NCBI RefSeq assembly: GCF_000236685.1
Contig: NC_016633.1
Span: 2,542,001 to 2,606,000, forward strand
Source of the DNA: Sphaerochaeta pleomorpha str. Grapes
GTDB lineage: Bacteria; Spirochaetota; Spirochaetia; Sphaerochaetales; Sphaerochaetaceae
Length of the DNA: 64,000 nucleotides
Reading direction: 5' to 3'
The notes under the pieces were generated by a model. The model was not told the DNA's origin. It did no database searches and was given only the letters and a program-made list of their open reading frames with translations. The position numbers and the translations under genes are program-made. This document shows positions 8,163-16,425 of the stretch, one piece after another (position 1 is the stretch's first letter; each line of letters begins with the position of its first letter).

Positions 8163-9452
8163 ATGGGCAATAAGCCATCATCCAAAAAGTTGTATGGACC
8201 AGCGGATAAACCGCCACTTGGTCAGTGGATACCTTTGAGTATCCAGCATGTGTTTGCAATGTTCGGTGCAACGATTCTGGTTCCGATTCTTACCGGCCTT
8301 AGCCCTAGTACGGCCCTCTTTACCGCAGGAACAGGTACTTTACTGTATATCCTTATTACCCAGGCAAAAGTCCCGGCGTTCCTGGGATCTTCCTTTGCCT
8401 TTATCCCGGCCTTGATAGGCGTTTCCAGCGTGTATGGCCTTCCCTATGCAATGGGCGGTGCTTTTGCCAGTGGTGTTTTCTACTGCATCGTAGCTTGGAT
8501 TATCAAAAAATCCGGTTACAACTGGTTGGGAAAAGTACTTCCCCCTGTGGTCATCGGCTCAGTCATTGTGGTAATCGGGTTGAATCTGGCTCCCACTGCG
8601 ATGGGTATGGCAATGAATGATTCCAATGGTAATTACAGCCTGTTCTGCCTGATGATTGCGGTTGTCACCTTGGCTGTCACCATAATAGCCAATATCTTCT
8701 CGAAAGGATTTTTCAGTATTATCCCGCTGCTTATCGGATTGTTCTCCGGTTATCTCTTTGCTTTGGTGATGGGTATGGCATTCCCTGCCTATGCACTCAT
8801 TGATTTCCAAGGGGTCAAAGAGGCACTCTGGTTCGGACTCCCCACCTTTGCCTTCCCGAAATTCAATATTGTACCAATGCTGACCTTTATCATTGTTTCC
8901 CTGGCGACTATCTGCGAGCACCTTGGAGATACTTTGACAATTTCAAAAGTCGTCGGAAAGAATTTCTATGAGGAACCAGGCTTGCACAGGACGCTTGCCG
9001 GTGACGGTATCGCAACCCTTTGGGCTTCATTCTGGGGTGGCCCACCCAATACCACCTATGGTGAAAACATTGGTGTATTGGCCCTTACCCGGGTCTATAG
9101 TGTCTGGGTCACCGGTGGAGCTGCCGTGTTCGCCGTTTTCCTTTCTTTCTTCCCCAAATTCGGTGCTTTGATCCAGACCATTCCAGGACCTGTCCTTGGA
9201 GGCATTTCCATGTTGCTGTTCGGGACTATTGCCTCGAGCGGTCTTCGTACCCTTGTAGATAGTGGCGTTGACTACGAGGACAAGAGAAACCTTACCATAA
9301 GTAGTGTTATCCTTGTCATCGGTATCGGTGGTGGGGTCATTACCTTTGCAATGGGTGATAGCATGCAGTTCTCCCTTGGTGGTGTTGCCCTTGCAACGCT
9401 GGTAGGTATTCTGCTCAATCTGGTTCTTCCTGTCGAAGAAGCAACAAACTAG
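8163..9452 (+). CDS. NCS2-family uracil/xanthine permease
   Basis: The 429-residue polytopic membrane protein starts at ATG 8163 after GAAGGAG (8149-8155). The in-frame ATG at 8067 would translate through the leader hairpin and was rejected. It shows the NCS2 pattern: QHVFAMFGATILVPILTGLS (TM1), QAKVPAFLGSSFAFIPALIG, and the conserved TM8-10 region ATICEHLGDTLTISKVVGKN followed by GDGIATLWASFWGGPPNTTY. The motif EHLGD and the GPPNTTYGENIG loop are typical of uracil permeases (UraA/PyrP). Substrate assignment between uracil and xanthine is not certain. It imports nucleobases by H+ symport. Confidence 0.9.
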   Translation: MGNKPSSKKLYGPADKPPLGQWIPLSIQHVFAMFGATILVPILTGLSPSTALFTAGTGTLLYILITQAKVPAFLGSSFAFIPALIGVSSVYGLPYAMGGAFASGVFYCIVAWIIKKSGYNWLGKVLPPVVIGSVIVVIGLNLAPTAMGMAMNDSNGNYSLFCLMIAVVTLAVTIIANIFSKGFFSIIPLLIGLFSGYLFALVMGMAFPAYALIDFQGVKEALWFGLPTFAFPKFNIVPMLTFIIVSLATICEHLGDTLTISKVVGKNFYEEPGLHRTLAGDGIATLWASFWGGPPNTTYGENIGVLALTRVYSVWVTGGAAVFAVFLSFFPKFGALIQTIPGPVLGGISMLLFGTIASSGLRTLVDSGVDYEDKRNLTISSVILVIGIGGGVITFAMGDSMQFSLGGVALATLVGILLNLVLPVEEATN

Positions 9453-9493
9453 CAAACGTTCTGATTTCTTACTGGTAAGCTTAAAAATAGCAA

Positions 9494-9521
9494 CTAAAGG
9501 CCCCTTTTTAGGGGCCTTTAG
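9494..9521 (+). terminator. Strong 12-bp hairpin after the permease
   Basis: CTAAAGGCCCCT (9494-9505) and AGGGGCCTTTAG (9510-9521) pair perfectly around a TTTT loop, 41 nt after the permease stop. No T run follows, so termination efficiency is uncertain. The rest of 9522-9752 shows only AT-rich promoter-like sequence (TATATT at about 9654) and no gene. Confidence 0.6.
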
Positions 9522-9752
9522 CTTGTCTGACTAGAGAAATTCAATCCATTTTACGGGTTTGGAACCATTCACCTACCTGTATATCCTAAAATCACCAATC
9601 TGATGAAAGAATTACTGCCTTTTTGGTTTCTATGGTATATTTTATATGCCCTTCGATTGTCCGGGGTTGAAACAGCGCTGTGCAAAGCTATAGATACTAC
9701 ATGGTAACTCCTCCAACAATCTGGGAATTAGCAATTGATAAGGATGTGATGG

Positions 9753-10352
9753 ATGTCAATTTCTTGCAGTCTATACCGGCTTACTATCGACCCTATCCTC
9801 AAATCCCTGCGAAAAGAAGTAGCCGCTCTTCTGAGTGAAAACTGCACTGTTATTGAACTGGGGTCAGGTACTGGTGCACAAGCTTGTGCCTTGGCTGACC
9901 GGTGCAGCAGATATCTGGGCATAGATTTGAATCCTGGATCTGTTGCATGCGCCCAGGCAAGATGTAAGGAAAAAGGGTTCGAGCAATGCGAATTCAAGGT
10001 AGTCGATGGGAGCTCTTTACCTTTTCTCAAGGATAAGGAATTTGATGTAGGTACTTGCACCCTTGCCTTGCACGAAATGCAGGCAGACATGCGCCTGATG
10101 GTTCTCAAAGAGTTGCAGAGGGTGTCCAAAAAGCTCATTGTTATTGACTATGCTTCTCCTCTCCCGCATTCTTTTGCGGGAAAAGGAGCCTGGTTCATTG
10201 AAAAACTGGCAGGTGGCGACCATTACGCCGGATTTATGGAGTATCAACACCTTGGCGGTGTGCTTCCCCTGCTCAAAATAGCAGGATGTAGCATACTTTC
10301 ACAGCAAAAATCCCTCTGGGGAATTGTTTCAATTGTAATCAGCCAGGACTGA
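9753..10352 (+). CDS. SAM-dependent methyltransferase (class I, Methyltransf_11-like)
   Basis: The 199-residue protein starts at ATG 9753, nine nucleotides after AAGGA; two other ATGs just upstream are out of frame. Motif I is VIELGSGTGAQACALA (about residues 32-47) and the acidic residue ending strand 2 is in YLGIDLNPGS. Motif IV-like DVGTCTLALHEM follows at about residues 98-109. It should methylate a small molecule or protein using SAM; the substrate is unknown. The C-terminal third is hydrophobic-amphipathic, as in UbiE/COQ5-like enzymes. It is a single gene just upstream of the RNase D-like gene. Confidence 0.82.
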   Translation: MSISCSLYRLTIDPILKSLRKEVAALLSENCTVIELGSGTGAQACALADRCSRYLGIDLNPGSVACAQARCKEKGFEQCEFKVVDGSSLPFLKDKEFDVGTCTLALHEMQADMRLMVLKELQRVSKKLIVIDYASPLPHSFAGKGAWFIEKLAGGDHYAGFMEYQHLGGVLPLLKIAGCSILSQQKSLWGIVSIVISQD

Positions 10353-10467
10353 GGGGTTATTCCCTTTATCAGGCTGGAGCGCTTATTGCAGAATACATCC
10401 CCCGCAGATCCATGGAATGGCTCATTTACTACACGGGCCTTCTGTTTGCAAACAGAGTGAATTCTGC

Positions 10468-10473
10468 TACGAT
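10468..10473 (+). promoter_or_regulatory. Extended -10-like box 6 nt before the RNase D-like gene
   Basis: TGCTACGAT carries the extended -10 TGn element and the hexamer TACGAT, six nt before ATG 10480, with TTGCAA (10446-10451) 16 nt upstream. No Shine-Dalgarno is seen. Confidence 0.4.
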
Positions 10474-10479
10474 GACAAC

Positions 10480-11367
10480 ATGTACACCTATTTGGTAATT
10501 GAATCGGATTTGCAACTTGATGAAATGGTTGCGCAATGGAAGGCACAGGGGACCAACGTCCTTGCCATGGACTTTGAAGGAGAATTCAACCTTCATATAT
10601 ATGGGGAACATCTTTGCCTTATCCAACTGTATGACGGTACTTCATTTTACCTCATTGACCCATTTAAAGTTCAGCCCTCTTCTCTGAAGGCGTTTCTACA
10701 AGATGCAGAGATAGAGAAAATTATGTTTGACTGTGCCAGTGACTCTGCCCTAGTCCGTAAGGAATTCGGGATCCTTATGCAAAACATCTACGATATCAGG
10801 GTTCCTGCCCTTGCCTTGGGCTATACGGGAAATCTTTCAGGGTTGGTGAGCCTCTACCTTGGAGAACAAGAAGAAAAGACAAACGGGAGCAAAAAGAAAA
10901 ACCAGATGACAAACTGGTTGGCAAGGCCTCTGAAGAATGATCAGGTCCAATATGCTTTATCGGATGTAGCCCATTTGTTTTCCCTCAAGGATATTCTCCA
11001 GGCGAAAATTGCCGAGAAAGGTCTTTCTGCCCAGGTCAATGCAACCATGCTGAATATTGCCAAGCCGAAAGGCCCGGACAAACCGGGGTGGACCAAATTT
11101 GCCTGTTGGAAATTTCTCAACCGGGAAGAGAAAGCTTATCTCAAGCATTTCTTCATTGCCCGAGATACGTTGGCGAAAAAATATAATGTCCCTGCAGTAA
11201 GAATCCTCGATAAACATGTCCTGGTAGATATGGCCAAGAACCTACCTGCCGACGCCAATTCCTTTCACTCTTTTTGTTATCGGTGCGGTATGCACTGTGA
11301 ACAGGAATTGGTCGAATTGCTTCTTGTGGGGAAATCTGCGGCCCTTGCAGAGATCAAAGGTGCCTGA
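10480..11367 (+). CDS. DEDD-type 3'-5' exonuclease, ribonuclease D-like
   Basis: The 295-residue protein has the three DEDDy exonuclease motifs: ExoI VLAMDFEGEFNLH (about residues 27-39), ExoII IMFDCASDSALV (about 82-93), and ExoIII VQYALSDVAHLF (about 157-168) with the Tyr and Asp in YxxxD. It should trim RNA or DNA 3' ends with two metal ions. The C-terminal part has a possible helical region in place of a clear HRDC domain. The longer in-frame start at 10417 adds residues unlike the family. Its last 14 nt overlap the convergent ketopantoate reductase gene. Confidence 0.82.
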   Translation: MYTYLVIESDLQLDEMVAQWKAQGTNVLAMDFEGEFNLHIYGEHLCLIQLYDGTSFYLIDPFKVQPSSLKAFLQDAEIEKIMFDCASDSALVRKEFGILMQNIYDIRVPALALGYTGNLSGLVSLYLGEQEEKTNGSKKKNQMTNWLARPLKNDQVQYALSDVAHLFSLKDILQAKIAEKGLSAQVNATMLNIAKPKGPDKPGWTKFACWKFLNREEKAYLKHFFIARDTLAKKYNVPAVRILDKHVLVDMAKNLPADANSFHSFCYRCGMHCEQELVELLLVGKSAALAEIKGA

Positions 11368-12268
11368 ACCGGGCTTGTTCGCAGCCTTCTACCAATAGGG
11401 AGAGGGTTTCACAGACAGGGGTAGGGATGTTGTGTCTCTGCCCTAGGTCTACTACCGTACCGCAGAACCATTGGTTTTCTGTTTTTCTCCCGGCTTCCAT
11501 ATCCTGGAACATCGAGGTTTTTCCTTCTGTTCCAAGGGAAGTGATCGTCTTGTAGTTAGCCTCGATCATTGCATCGGTAAGGATGATTCCCTCGGCCTTT
11601 GCTACCGCTTGTACTTCCTTGCTGGCTTTCCAGGCCAAGGTTCTCAGGCTTTCTGCCTTGAAATCGCCATAGGTGGCCAAACAGATTGAGGAAAGCGTAT
11701 TGAAAGCAGTGTTGAGCATGAATTTTTTCCAGAGTTCAAGACGTATATCCTCAGGTACCAGATACTTGATATGTGATTGTTCAAACAGATTGACAATCGA
11801 TCGGATACGTTCGCTTTTGCTGTTATCTTTTTCTCCAAAGACAATCTTGCCTTCCTCGGTAAAGTCTATGTGGTTCCTCTCGTGCCTTGAACTGAGACCT
11901 ACGGCAAAGGCATAGAGAACAGGTTTTGGCCCATAAGCATGTTCGAGCAAGGTTTCGCTTTCGGTACCATTCAAAAGACTCATGATAGCTGTGTCTTTTC
12001 CGACTGCGTTTTCAATAGCCTTGATGGCCTCTTTCAATTGGTGGTTCTTGGTAGCGATAATGACAAGGTCGGTCGGCTTTGCTTGGCCAGGGGTTACTAT
12101 CGGGAAGAAAACCTGCTCCCCGTTGAGAAAGAATCCTTCTTGCTCATAGCGCTTTTTCCGTTCACCCTCTGCAAGGACTTGTATCTGATCCATTCCCAAG
12201 CCCTGGGCAAGACGCCATCCGTATAAAGCTCCAACCGCTCCCGTTCCGATAAGTGTTACTGTTTTCAT
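11354..12268 (-). CDS. panE: 2-dehydropantoate 2-reductase
   Basis: The 304-residue enzyme reduces ketopantoate to pantoate with NADPH in the pantothenate/CoA pathway. The N-terminal Rossmann motif is TLIGTGAVGALYGWRLAQ, followed by DLVIIATKNHQLKEAI (Lys of the KxxQ/H motif) and SLLNGTESE, which corresponds to the family QNG segment. The conserved catalytic lysine region is ELWKKFMLNTAFNTLSSI (about residue 180). The start has AAGGTGAGGAC upstream. It begins 4 nt after the M20 peptidase stop, so they form an operon. Other members of this family reduce different 2-keto acids, so panE is likely but not proven. Confidence 0.85.
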   Translation of the reverse strand: MKTVTLIGTGAVGALYGWRLAQGLGMDQIQVLAEGERKKRYEQEGFFLNGEQVFFPIVTPGQAKPTDLVIIATKNHQLKEAIKAIENAVGKDTAIMSLLNGTESETLLEHAYGPKPVLYAFAVGLSSRHERNHIDFTEEGKIVFGEKDNSKSERIRSIVNLFEQSHIKYLVPEDIRLELWKKFMLNTAFNTLSSICLATYGDFKAESLRTLAWKASKEVQAVAKAEGIILTDAMIEANYKTITSLGTEGKTSMFQDMEAGRKTENQWFCGTVVDLGQRHNIPTPVCETLSLLVEGCEQARFRHL

Positions 12269-12272
12269 GTCC

Positions 12273-13343
12273 TCACCTTGTTGCTAATGCAAAGACAAGC
12301 TTTTCAAGCCTGTCTATCTGTTCAATGGAAATTTCCTCATGTACCGTATGGGCGTGCTCATAGCCACAACAACAGACAACGGTGGTCAGTCCCTTCGTGT
12401 TGAAGACATTGGCATCGCTGCCACCGAGAGTTGGCTGTTCATGGTAGGGTAGAGCCAGTGCTTCGCAGGTTTCCCTCAAATAGCGGAAAGCCGGACATGC
12501 GGTATCGAGTGTATAGCTGCCGTACATGTGGTCAACGGTGATTTCTACTGTACCTCCCCGTTTTCTGGCTGCTTCTTGTAGGCAGGAAACCATATGACCT
12601 GTCTGCTTTTCAAGCTTTTGCTTGTCTAAACTTCGTGATTCAAAAGTCAGAATAGCTTTGGGGTTGACTATATTGTTGTTCCCGGGGGCCAGAAACGAGC
12701 CTACGTTGGCCGTCGTTTCCTCGTCGATTTTAAGCAGTTGCATGGAAGCGATTGCCTCAGATCCCATTTGGATTGCACTGATGCCCGTCTCGGGGGAAAA
12801 ACCAGCATGGGAGGCTCTGCCGTGAAAAGTTGCCTCGATTCGGTCGTAGCCTGGAGCTGCGGTGATGCAGGTTCCTACGGGGCCGGAAGCATCAAAGGTG
12901 TAGCCATAGGAAACGGAAGCCAGTTTTTCCCTAGCAACCAGAGAAGCTCCCTGAAGCCCGATTTCTTCACTGGTAGTGAAGAGAATCATGAGGCTGTGGT
13001 GTTCGACCTTTTGGGTAATCAATCTCTCCAGGACAGAAAGAATGGCGGCAAGGGCAGCTTTATCGTCTGCTCCCAAAGCTGTTGTGTGGTCAGTTTTGAT
13101 TATTCCGTTTTCGATTACAACCTTTGCATTCTCGGCCGGGGGGACTGTATCCATGTGGGCATTGAACAGGATTGTCTCTTTCTGGCCTTTTACAAAGGCA
13201 AACAGGTTTCCTGCCTCGTCCTTTTCCGTTTCGATGCCAAGCCTCTGCAGACGCCTTGCGAGGTCTTCTCCGATTGTTTTCTCGTTTCTCGAGACAGAAT
13301 TGATAGCTACCAAATCAAGGAATGTGTTCACTGTAGAATTCAT
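12273..13343 (-). CDS. M20-family metallopeptidase (peptidase T-like)
   Basis: The 356-residue enzyme begins MNSTVNTFLDLVAINSVSRN. The zinc ligands are in FNAHMDTVPP (His, Asp), LGADDKAALAA (bridging Asp), TTSEEIGLQGA (catalytic Glu-Glu) and the C-terminal CGYEHAHTVHEE (His). The PepT/PepV-like dimerisation domain sits between about residues 170 and 280. It probably cleaves di- or tripeptides in the cytoplasm. An in-frame start at 13430 would overlap the divergent gene. ATG 13341-13343 has no Shine-Dalgarno but a -10-like TATACT 6 nt upstream. Confidence 0.85.
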   Translation of the reverse strand: MNSTVNTFLDLVAINSVSRNEKTIGEDLARRLQRLGIETEKDEAGNLFAFVKGQKETILFNAHMDTVPPAENAKVVIENGIIKTDHTTALGADDKAALAAILSVLERLITQKVEHHSLMILFTTSEEIGLQGASLVAREKLASVSYGYTFDASGPVGTCITAAPGYDRIEATFHGRASHAGFSPETGISAIQMGSEAIASMQLLKIDEETTANVGSFLAPGNNNIVNPKAILTFESRSLDKQKLEKQTGHMVSCLQEAARKRGGTVEITVDHMYGSYTLDTACPAFRYLRETCEALALPYHEQPTLGGSDANVFNTKGLTTVVCCCGYEHAHTVHEEISIEQIDRLEKLVFALATR

Positions 13344-13349
13344 TGTAGG

Positions 13350-13355
13350 AGTATA
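13350..13355 (-). promoter_or_regulatory. -10-like box 6 nt before the M20 peptidase gene
   Basis: On the minus strand TATACT ends 6 nt before the ATG. It faces the divergent YghZ promoter 30-60 bp away. Confidence 0.4.
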
Positions 13356-13382
13356 GCATGAAGAAACCCTGACGGAAAAGCT

Positions 13383-13411
13383 TTGAAGTTGTACTCTTAT
13401 CGTTGTATTAT
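13383..13411 (+). promoter_or_regulatory. Promoter of the YghZ gene, predicted leaderless
   Basis: TTGAAG (13383-13388), a 17-nt spacer and TATTAT (13406-13411) form a good sigma70 promoter whose -10 ends 6 nt before ATG 13418. Transcription would therefore start at or next to the A of the start codon. Confidence 0.6.
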
Positions 13412-13417
13412 CACTGT

Positions 13418-14410
13418 ATGAGCTATACACCAGAAAATAACAGATATGAAGAGATGAAGTACCGGTATGCTGGACATAGCGGTTTGCAGTTGCCTGAGCT
13501 CTCCCTGGGGCTTTGGCATAATTTCGGAACGGATGCTGATGATAAAGTGACGTCTGACATAATCTGCAAAGCCTTTGACAAGGGTATTACCCATTTTGAC
13601 CTTGCAAACAATTATGGTCCTGAACCGGGAAGTGCAGAAAAAAGATTCGGGAAAATAGTGAAACACCTGCTTTCTTCCTATCGGGACGAGATGCTGGTCT
13701 CTACCAAAGCCGGCTATCTGATGTGGCCGGGTCCTTATGGTGATTTTGGTTCGCGCAAATATATTATTTCCAGTTGCGACCAGAGTTTGAAACGTTTGGG
13801 CCTTGATTATGTGGATATTTTCTACCATCACCGACCCGACCCAAAGACTCCCCTTGAGGAGACAATGGGAGCCTTGGCCCAGTTGGTAAGGCAGGGAAAA
13901 GCTTTATATGTGGGGATCAGCAACTACCATGCAGCGGATGCACTCAGGGCAAAAAAAATCCTTGATGAACTTGGTTGCCCCTGTATCCTTAACCAGGTTC
14001 GGTATTCGATACTCGACCGGTGGACAGAGGATGACCACCTGCTCGATGCAATGGATAACCAGATTGGCATGATTTGCTTTTCCCCGCTTGCCCAGGGTCT
14101 CTTGACCAGCCGGTATCTCGATGGCACGATTCCCTCTGGATCCCGCGCCAGCCAGAACCGTTTTCTCAAATCGGACAAGATTACCCCTGAAATGGTCGTG
14201 ATGTTGAACCAACTGAACGCTATTGCCAGAAAACGGGGGCAGACTCTTTCGGAGATGGCCATATCTTGGTTGCTCAAGGATGCAAGGGTTACCTCAGTCT
14301 TGATCGGGGCGAGCTCAGTCGCACAGCTTGAAGATAATTTGCAGGCTGTGGGCAATTCCCGTCCGTTTACCAAAGACGAGCTGGCAGAGATCGATAGATT
14401 GACAAAATAA
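13418..14410 (+). CDS. yghZ: Aldo/keto reductase, YghZ-like (L-glyceraldehyde 3-phosphate reductase family)
   Basis: This 330-residue (beta/alpha)8 NADPH-dependent reductase closely follows E. coli YghZ, including the N-terminal pattern PENNRYEEMKYRYAGHSGL, which supports ATG 13418 as the start. Catalytic residues are Asp and Tyr in HFDLANNYGPEPG, Lys in ISTKAGY-like STKAGYLMWPGPYG, and His in DIFYHHRPD. The cofactor loop is SVLIGASSVAQLEDNL near the C-terminus. The family detoxifies methylglyoxal and L-glyceraldehyde 3-phosphate; the YghZ-specific reaction is inferred from similarity as remembered. Confidence 0.88.
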   Translation: MSYTPENNRYEEMKYRYAGHSGLQLPELSLGLWHNFGTDADDKVTSDIICKAFDKGITHFDLANNYGPEPGSAEKRFGKIVKHLLSSYRDEMLVSTKAGYLMWPGPYGDFGSRKYIISSCDQSLKRLGLDYVDIFYHHRPDPKTPLEETMGALAQLVRQGKALYVGISNYHAADALRAKKILDELGCPCILNQVRYSILDRWTEDDHLLDAMDNQIGMICFSPLAQGLLTSRYLDGTIPSGSRASQNRFLKSDKITPEMVVMLNQLNAIARKRGQTLSEMAISWLLKDARVTSVLIGASSVAQLEDNLQAVGNSRPFTKDELAEIDRLTK

Positions 14411-14429
14411 AGCAGTCCTGTAGGGAGAG

Positions 14430-14461
14430 AAGGGATATTGGCTGGAGAGTCGGTATCCCTT
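14430..14461 (+). terminator. Weak hairpin between yghZ and the DUF1801 gene
   Basis: AAGGGATA (14430-14437) pairs with TATCCCTT (14454-14461), followed by TTCC. It could attenuate yghZ transcription. Confidence 0.35.
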
Positions 14462-14522
14462 TCCTGTTCCTACCAAGATTACTTTGGCAGGCAATCAAAC
14501 AGCGATTAGTAAAGGAGGGAAC

Positions 14523-14894
14523 ATGGAAAGATTCGATACCAGGGTGGATGCGTACATCTCTACATTCCCTCCGGCTGTACAATTACTGTTACTGCAATTG
14601 CGTGCAATAATCCACGAAGAGGCTCCCGATGTTGTGGAGACCATCAGTTGGGGCATGCCGACCTTCAAATATAAAGGAACGCTTGTATTTTTTGCTGGCT
14701 TTAAGAAGCATATCGGATTCTATCCGCTTCCTAGCGGCATAGAGGCTTTCGCGCATGAGCTTGCGGGATATCATACTTCAAAGGGGACCATTCAGTTTCC
14801 CCTGGGTGCAAAACTCCCCGAGGATCTCATACGGAAACTATTGCGGTATAGGATTGCCGAGAATGAGGAAAAAGCCAAGGAAAGCAGGCACTAA
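14523..14894 (+). CDS. DUF1801 (YdhG-like) protein
   Basis: The 123-residue protein starts at ATG 14523 after AAAGGAGGG. Typical DUF1801 features are APDVVETISWGMPTFKYKG (about residues 34-52), GTLVFFAGFKKHIGFYPLPS, and the C-terminal KGTIQFPLGAKLPEDLIRKL. The family adopts a YdhG fold and some Bacillus members are frataxin-like iron chaperones; the role here is unknown. The gene ends by overlapping the convergent diguanylate cyclase gene by four nucleotides. Confidence 0.8.
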   Translation: MERFDTRVDAYISTFPPAVQLLLLQLRAIIHEEAPDVVETISWGMPTFKYKGTLVFFAGFKKHIGFYPLPSGIEAFAHELAGYHTSKGTIQFPLGAKLPEDLIRKLLRYRIAENEEKAKESRH

Positions 14895-16411
14895 CCAAGG
14901 ATTACTCTGTTTCGTCCGGAACCCTTGGCCTCGTAGAGTGCGGTATCGGCACGGGAAATCAAATCTGAACTTAATTCACCCTCCCGGTACTGGGCAATCC
15001 CTATGCTTATCGTGCTCATTATATCGGGTGAGAACGGATTATCCCTGATATGAACCAATAGGTCTTTTGCGATGTCCAAAGCTTGCTGTGCACTATGGGA
15101 AGGAAGCAAAACCAGAAGTTCATCTCCCCCCCACCTGGAGAGCGTCCCAAGGGGTCCCAGGCTTTGCTGCAGTACCCTGACAATATGAATTAACACCTCA
15201 TCACCCGTCTGGTGACCAAAATTGTCATTTACCAACTTAAAATGGTCAATATCAATAATCATGATACAGCAAAAGGTAGGCTCTTTGCTTCGGTTGTCAA
15301 TTTGCTCAGCTAGCAAGGAATTGATTTTTCTCCGGTTTATCAAACCGGTAAGGCTATCCAGGGTACTTAGTTTCTCCAGTTCCGCTGTCCGGCTTTTAAC
15401 TTTTTCAGAAAGCTCATCCATCATGACCTGCTGTACCTGTTCCTGTTCGATTACCTGCTTTCCCAGGAGGGTGATGACCGTCAAAGAAATAATGATGAAC
15501 AGGAAAAGAACGGACATGCTGATAACCAATGCATTGTCATATGAAGCCATTGCCTTGTCTATAAATGTTTCCATACCTAGGCTTAAGGGAAAATTTCCCA
15601 GTTTGACCGTGGTCAACAGGGAATTTTCGAAACGTACGGTTTTGATTCCGGCATTGATTGTTTGATCTTGGGTATTCAGTATGTTTGAATCGGAGAACGA
15701 AGGAATCAGGTGAATGTTTTCCTCTAGGTGTATTGTCTCTTTACCCAAGGCATCCTTTTGGTTCCAGGTTGCGATGGTCTTTCCTGCAGTATCGAAAAGG
15801 ATGGCTCTTTCGAGTCCTGGGATTTCCGTTACGGAAAGTAGATCAAAAAACGAATGGGTTTCTATGAGAAGACCAACTATTGCAACAAGGTCTCCACTCT
15901 GGTCAAAGAGACTCCGGCTTAGGACAAGATGCCAGGCTTTATTGTCAATGAAGGAAAACAGGGAGAACGAGATGTCTTGCCTCGTATGGGTCGTTATCAT
16001 TCTTTGCTGGTTTTCAAGCAGGTTTTCTGTAATTATGTGGAAGCTTGAATAGATTTTTGAACCATCAGGGGAGAGGATGCACAGCCCCTCAAGGTCATCT
16101 TGCAAATACAATTGGGATTTTACCAGGGAAATAAGTCTCTCGCGGTCTGTCTCATTATCCAGATCCATGGAGCGGGCGCTTTGGTTAATCATGGAAAGAA
16201 CCAATTCCAGGGAATTCAACTTACCCGCAATTTTCTCCGAGAGGAGACTGGTCTGGAGCTGGGAGCGGTTTTCAAGGTCTACAAGCTCCCCTTTGCGTTG
16301 GTTGAGCAAGACAAATACAACCGAAATAGCCAAAATGAGACAGAGAATAGTAGGGATTAGAAAGAAGCGTATATATTGTTTGTTTTTAATGGTCATAAGG
16401 TATTTATTCAT
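14891..16411 (-). CDS. Membrane-anchored diguanylate cyclase with periplasmic sensor (GGDEL variant)
   Basis: The 506-residue protein has TM helices at about residues 15-35 and 290-315 flanking a periplasmic Cache-like sensor of about 255 residues, then a coiled linker (EQVQQVMMDELSEKVKSRTA) and a C-terminal GGDEF domain (about 350-506). The domain start is STLDSLTGLINRRKINSLL. The signature reads RWGGDELLVLLP, so the usual Phe is Leu. No RxxD inhibitory site precedes it. It should make c-di-GMP if active. It begins 15 nt after the TRAP binding-protein stop on the same strand, implying that the binding protein feeds its sensor. Confidence 0.88.
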   Translation of the reverse strand: MNKYLMTIKNKQYIRFFLIPTILCLILAISVVFVLLNQRKGELVDLENRSQLQTSLLSEKIAGKLNSLELVLSMINQSARSMDLDNETDRERLISLVKSQLYLQDDLEGLCILSPDGSKIYSSFHIITENLLENQQRMITTHTRQDISFSLFSFIDNKAWHLVLSRSLFDQSGDLVAIVGLLIETHSFFDLLSVTEIPGLERAILFDTAGKTIATWNQKDALGKETIHLEENIHLIPSFSDSNILNTQDQTINAGIKTVRFENSLLTTVKLGNFPLSLGMETFIDKAMASYDNALVISMSVLFLFIIISLTVITLLGKQVIEQEQVQQVMMDELSEKVKSRTAELEKLSTLDSLTGLINRRKINSLLAEQIDNRSKEPTFCCIMIIDIDHFKLVNDNFGHQTGDEVLIHIVRVLQQSLGPLGTLSRWGGDELLVLLPSHSAQQALDIAKDLLVHIRDNPFSPDIMSTISIGIAQYREGELSSDLISRADTALYEAKGSGRNRVILG

Positions 16412-16425
16412 GGTGCCTTTCTGAT

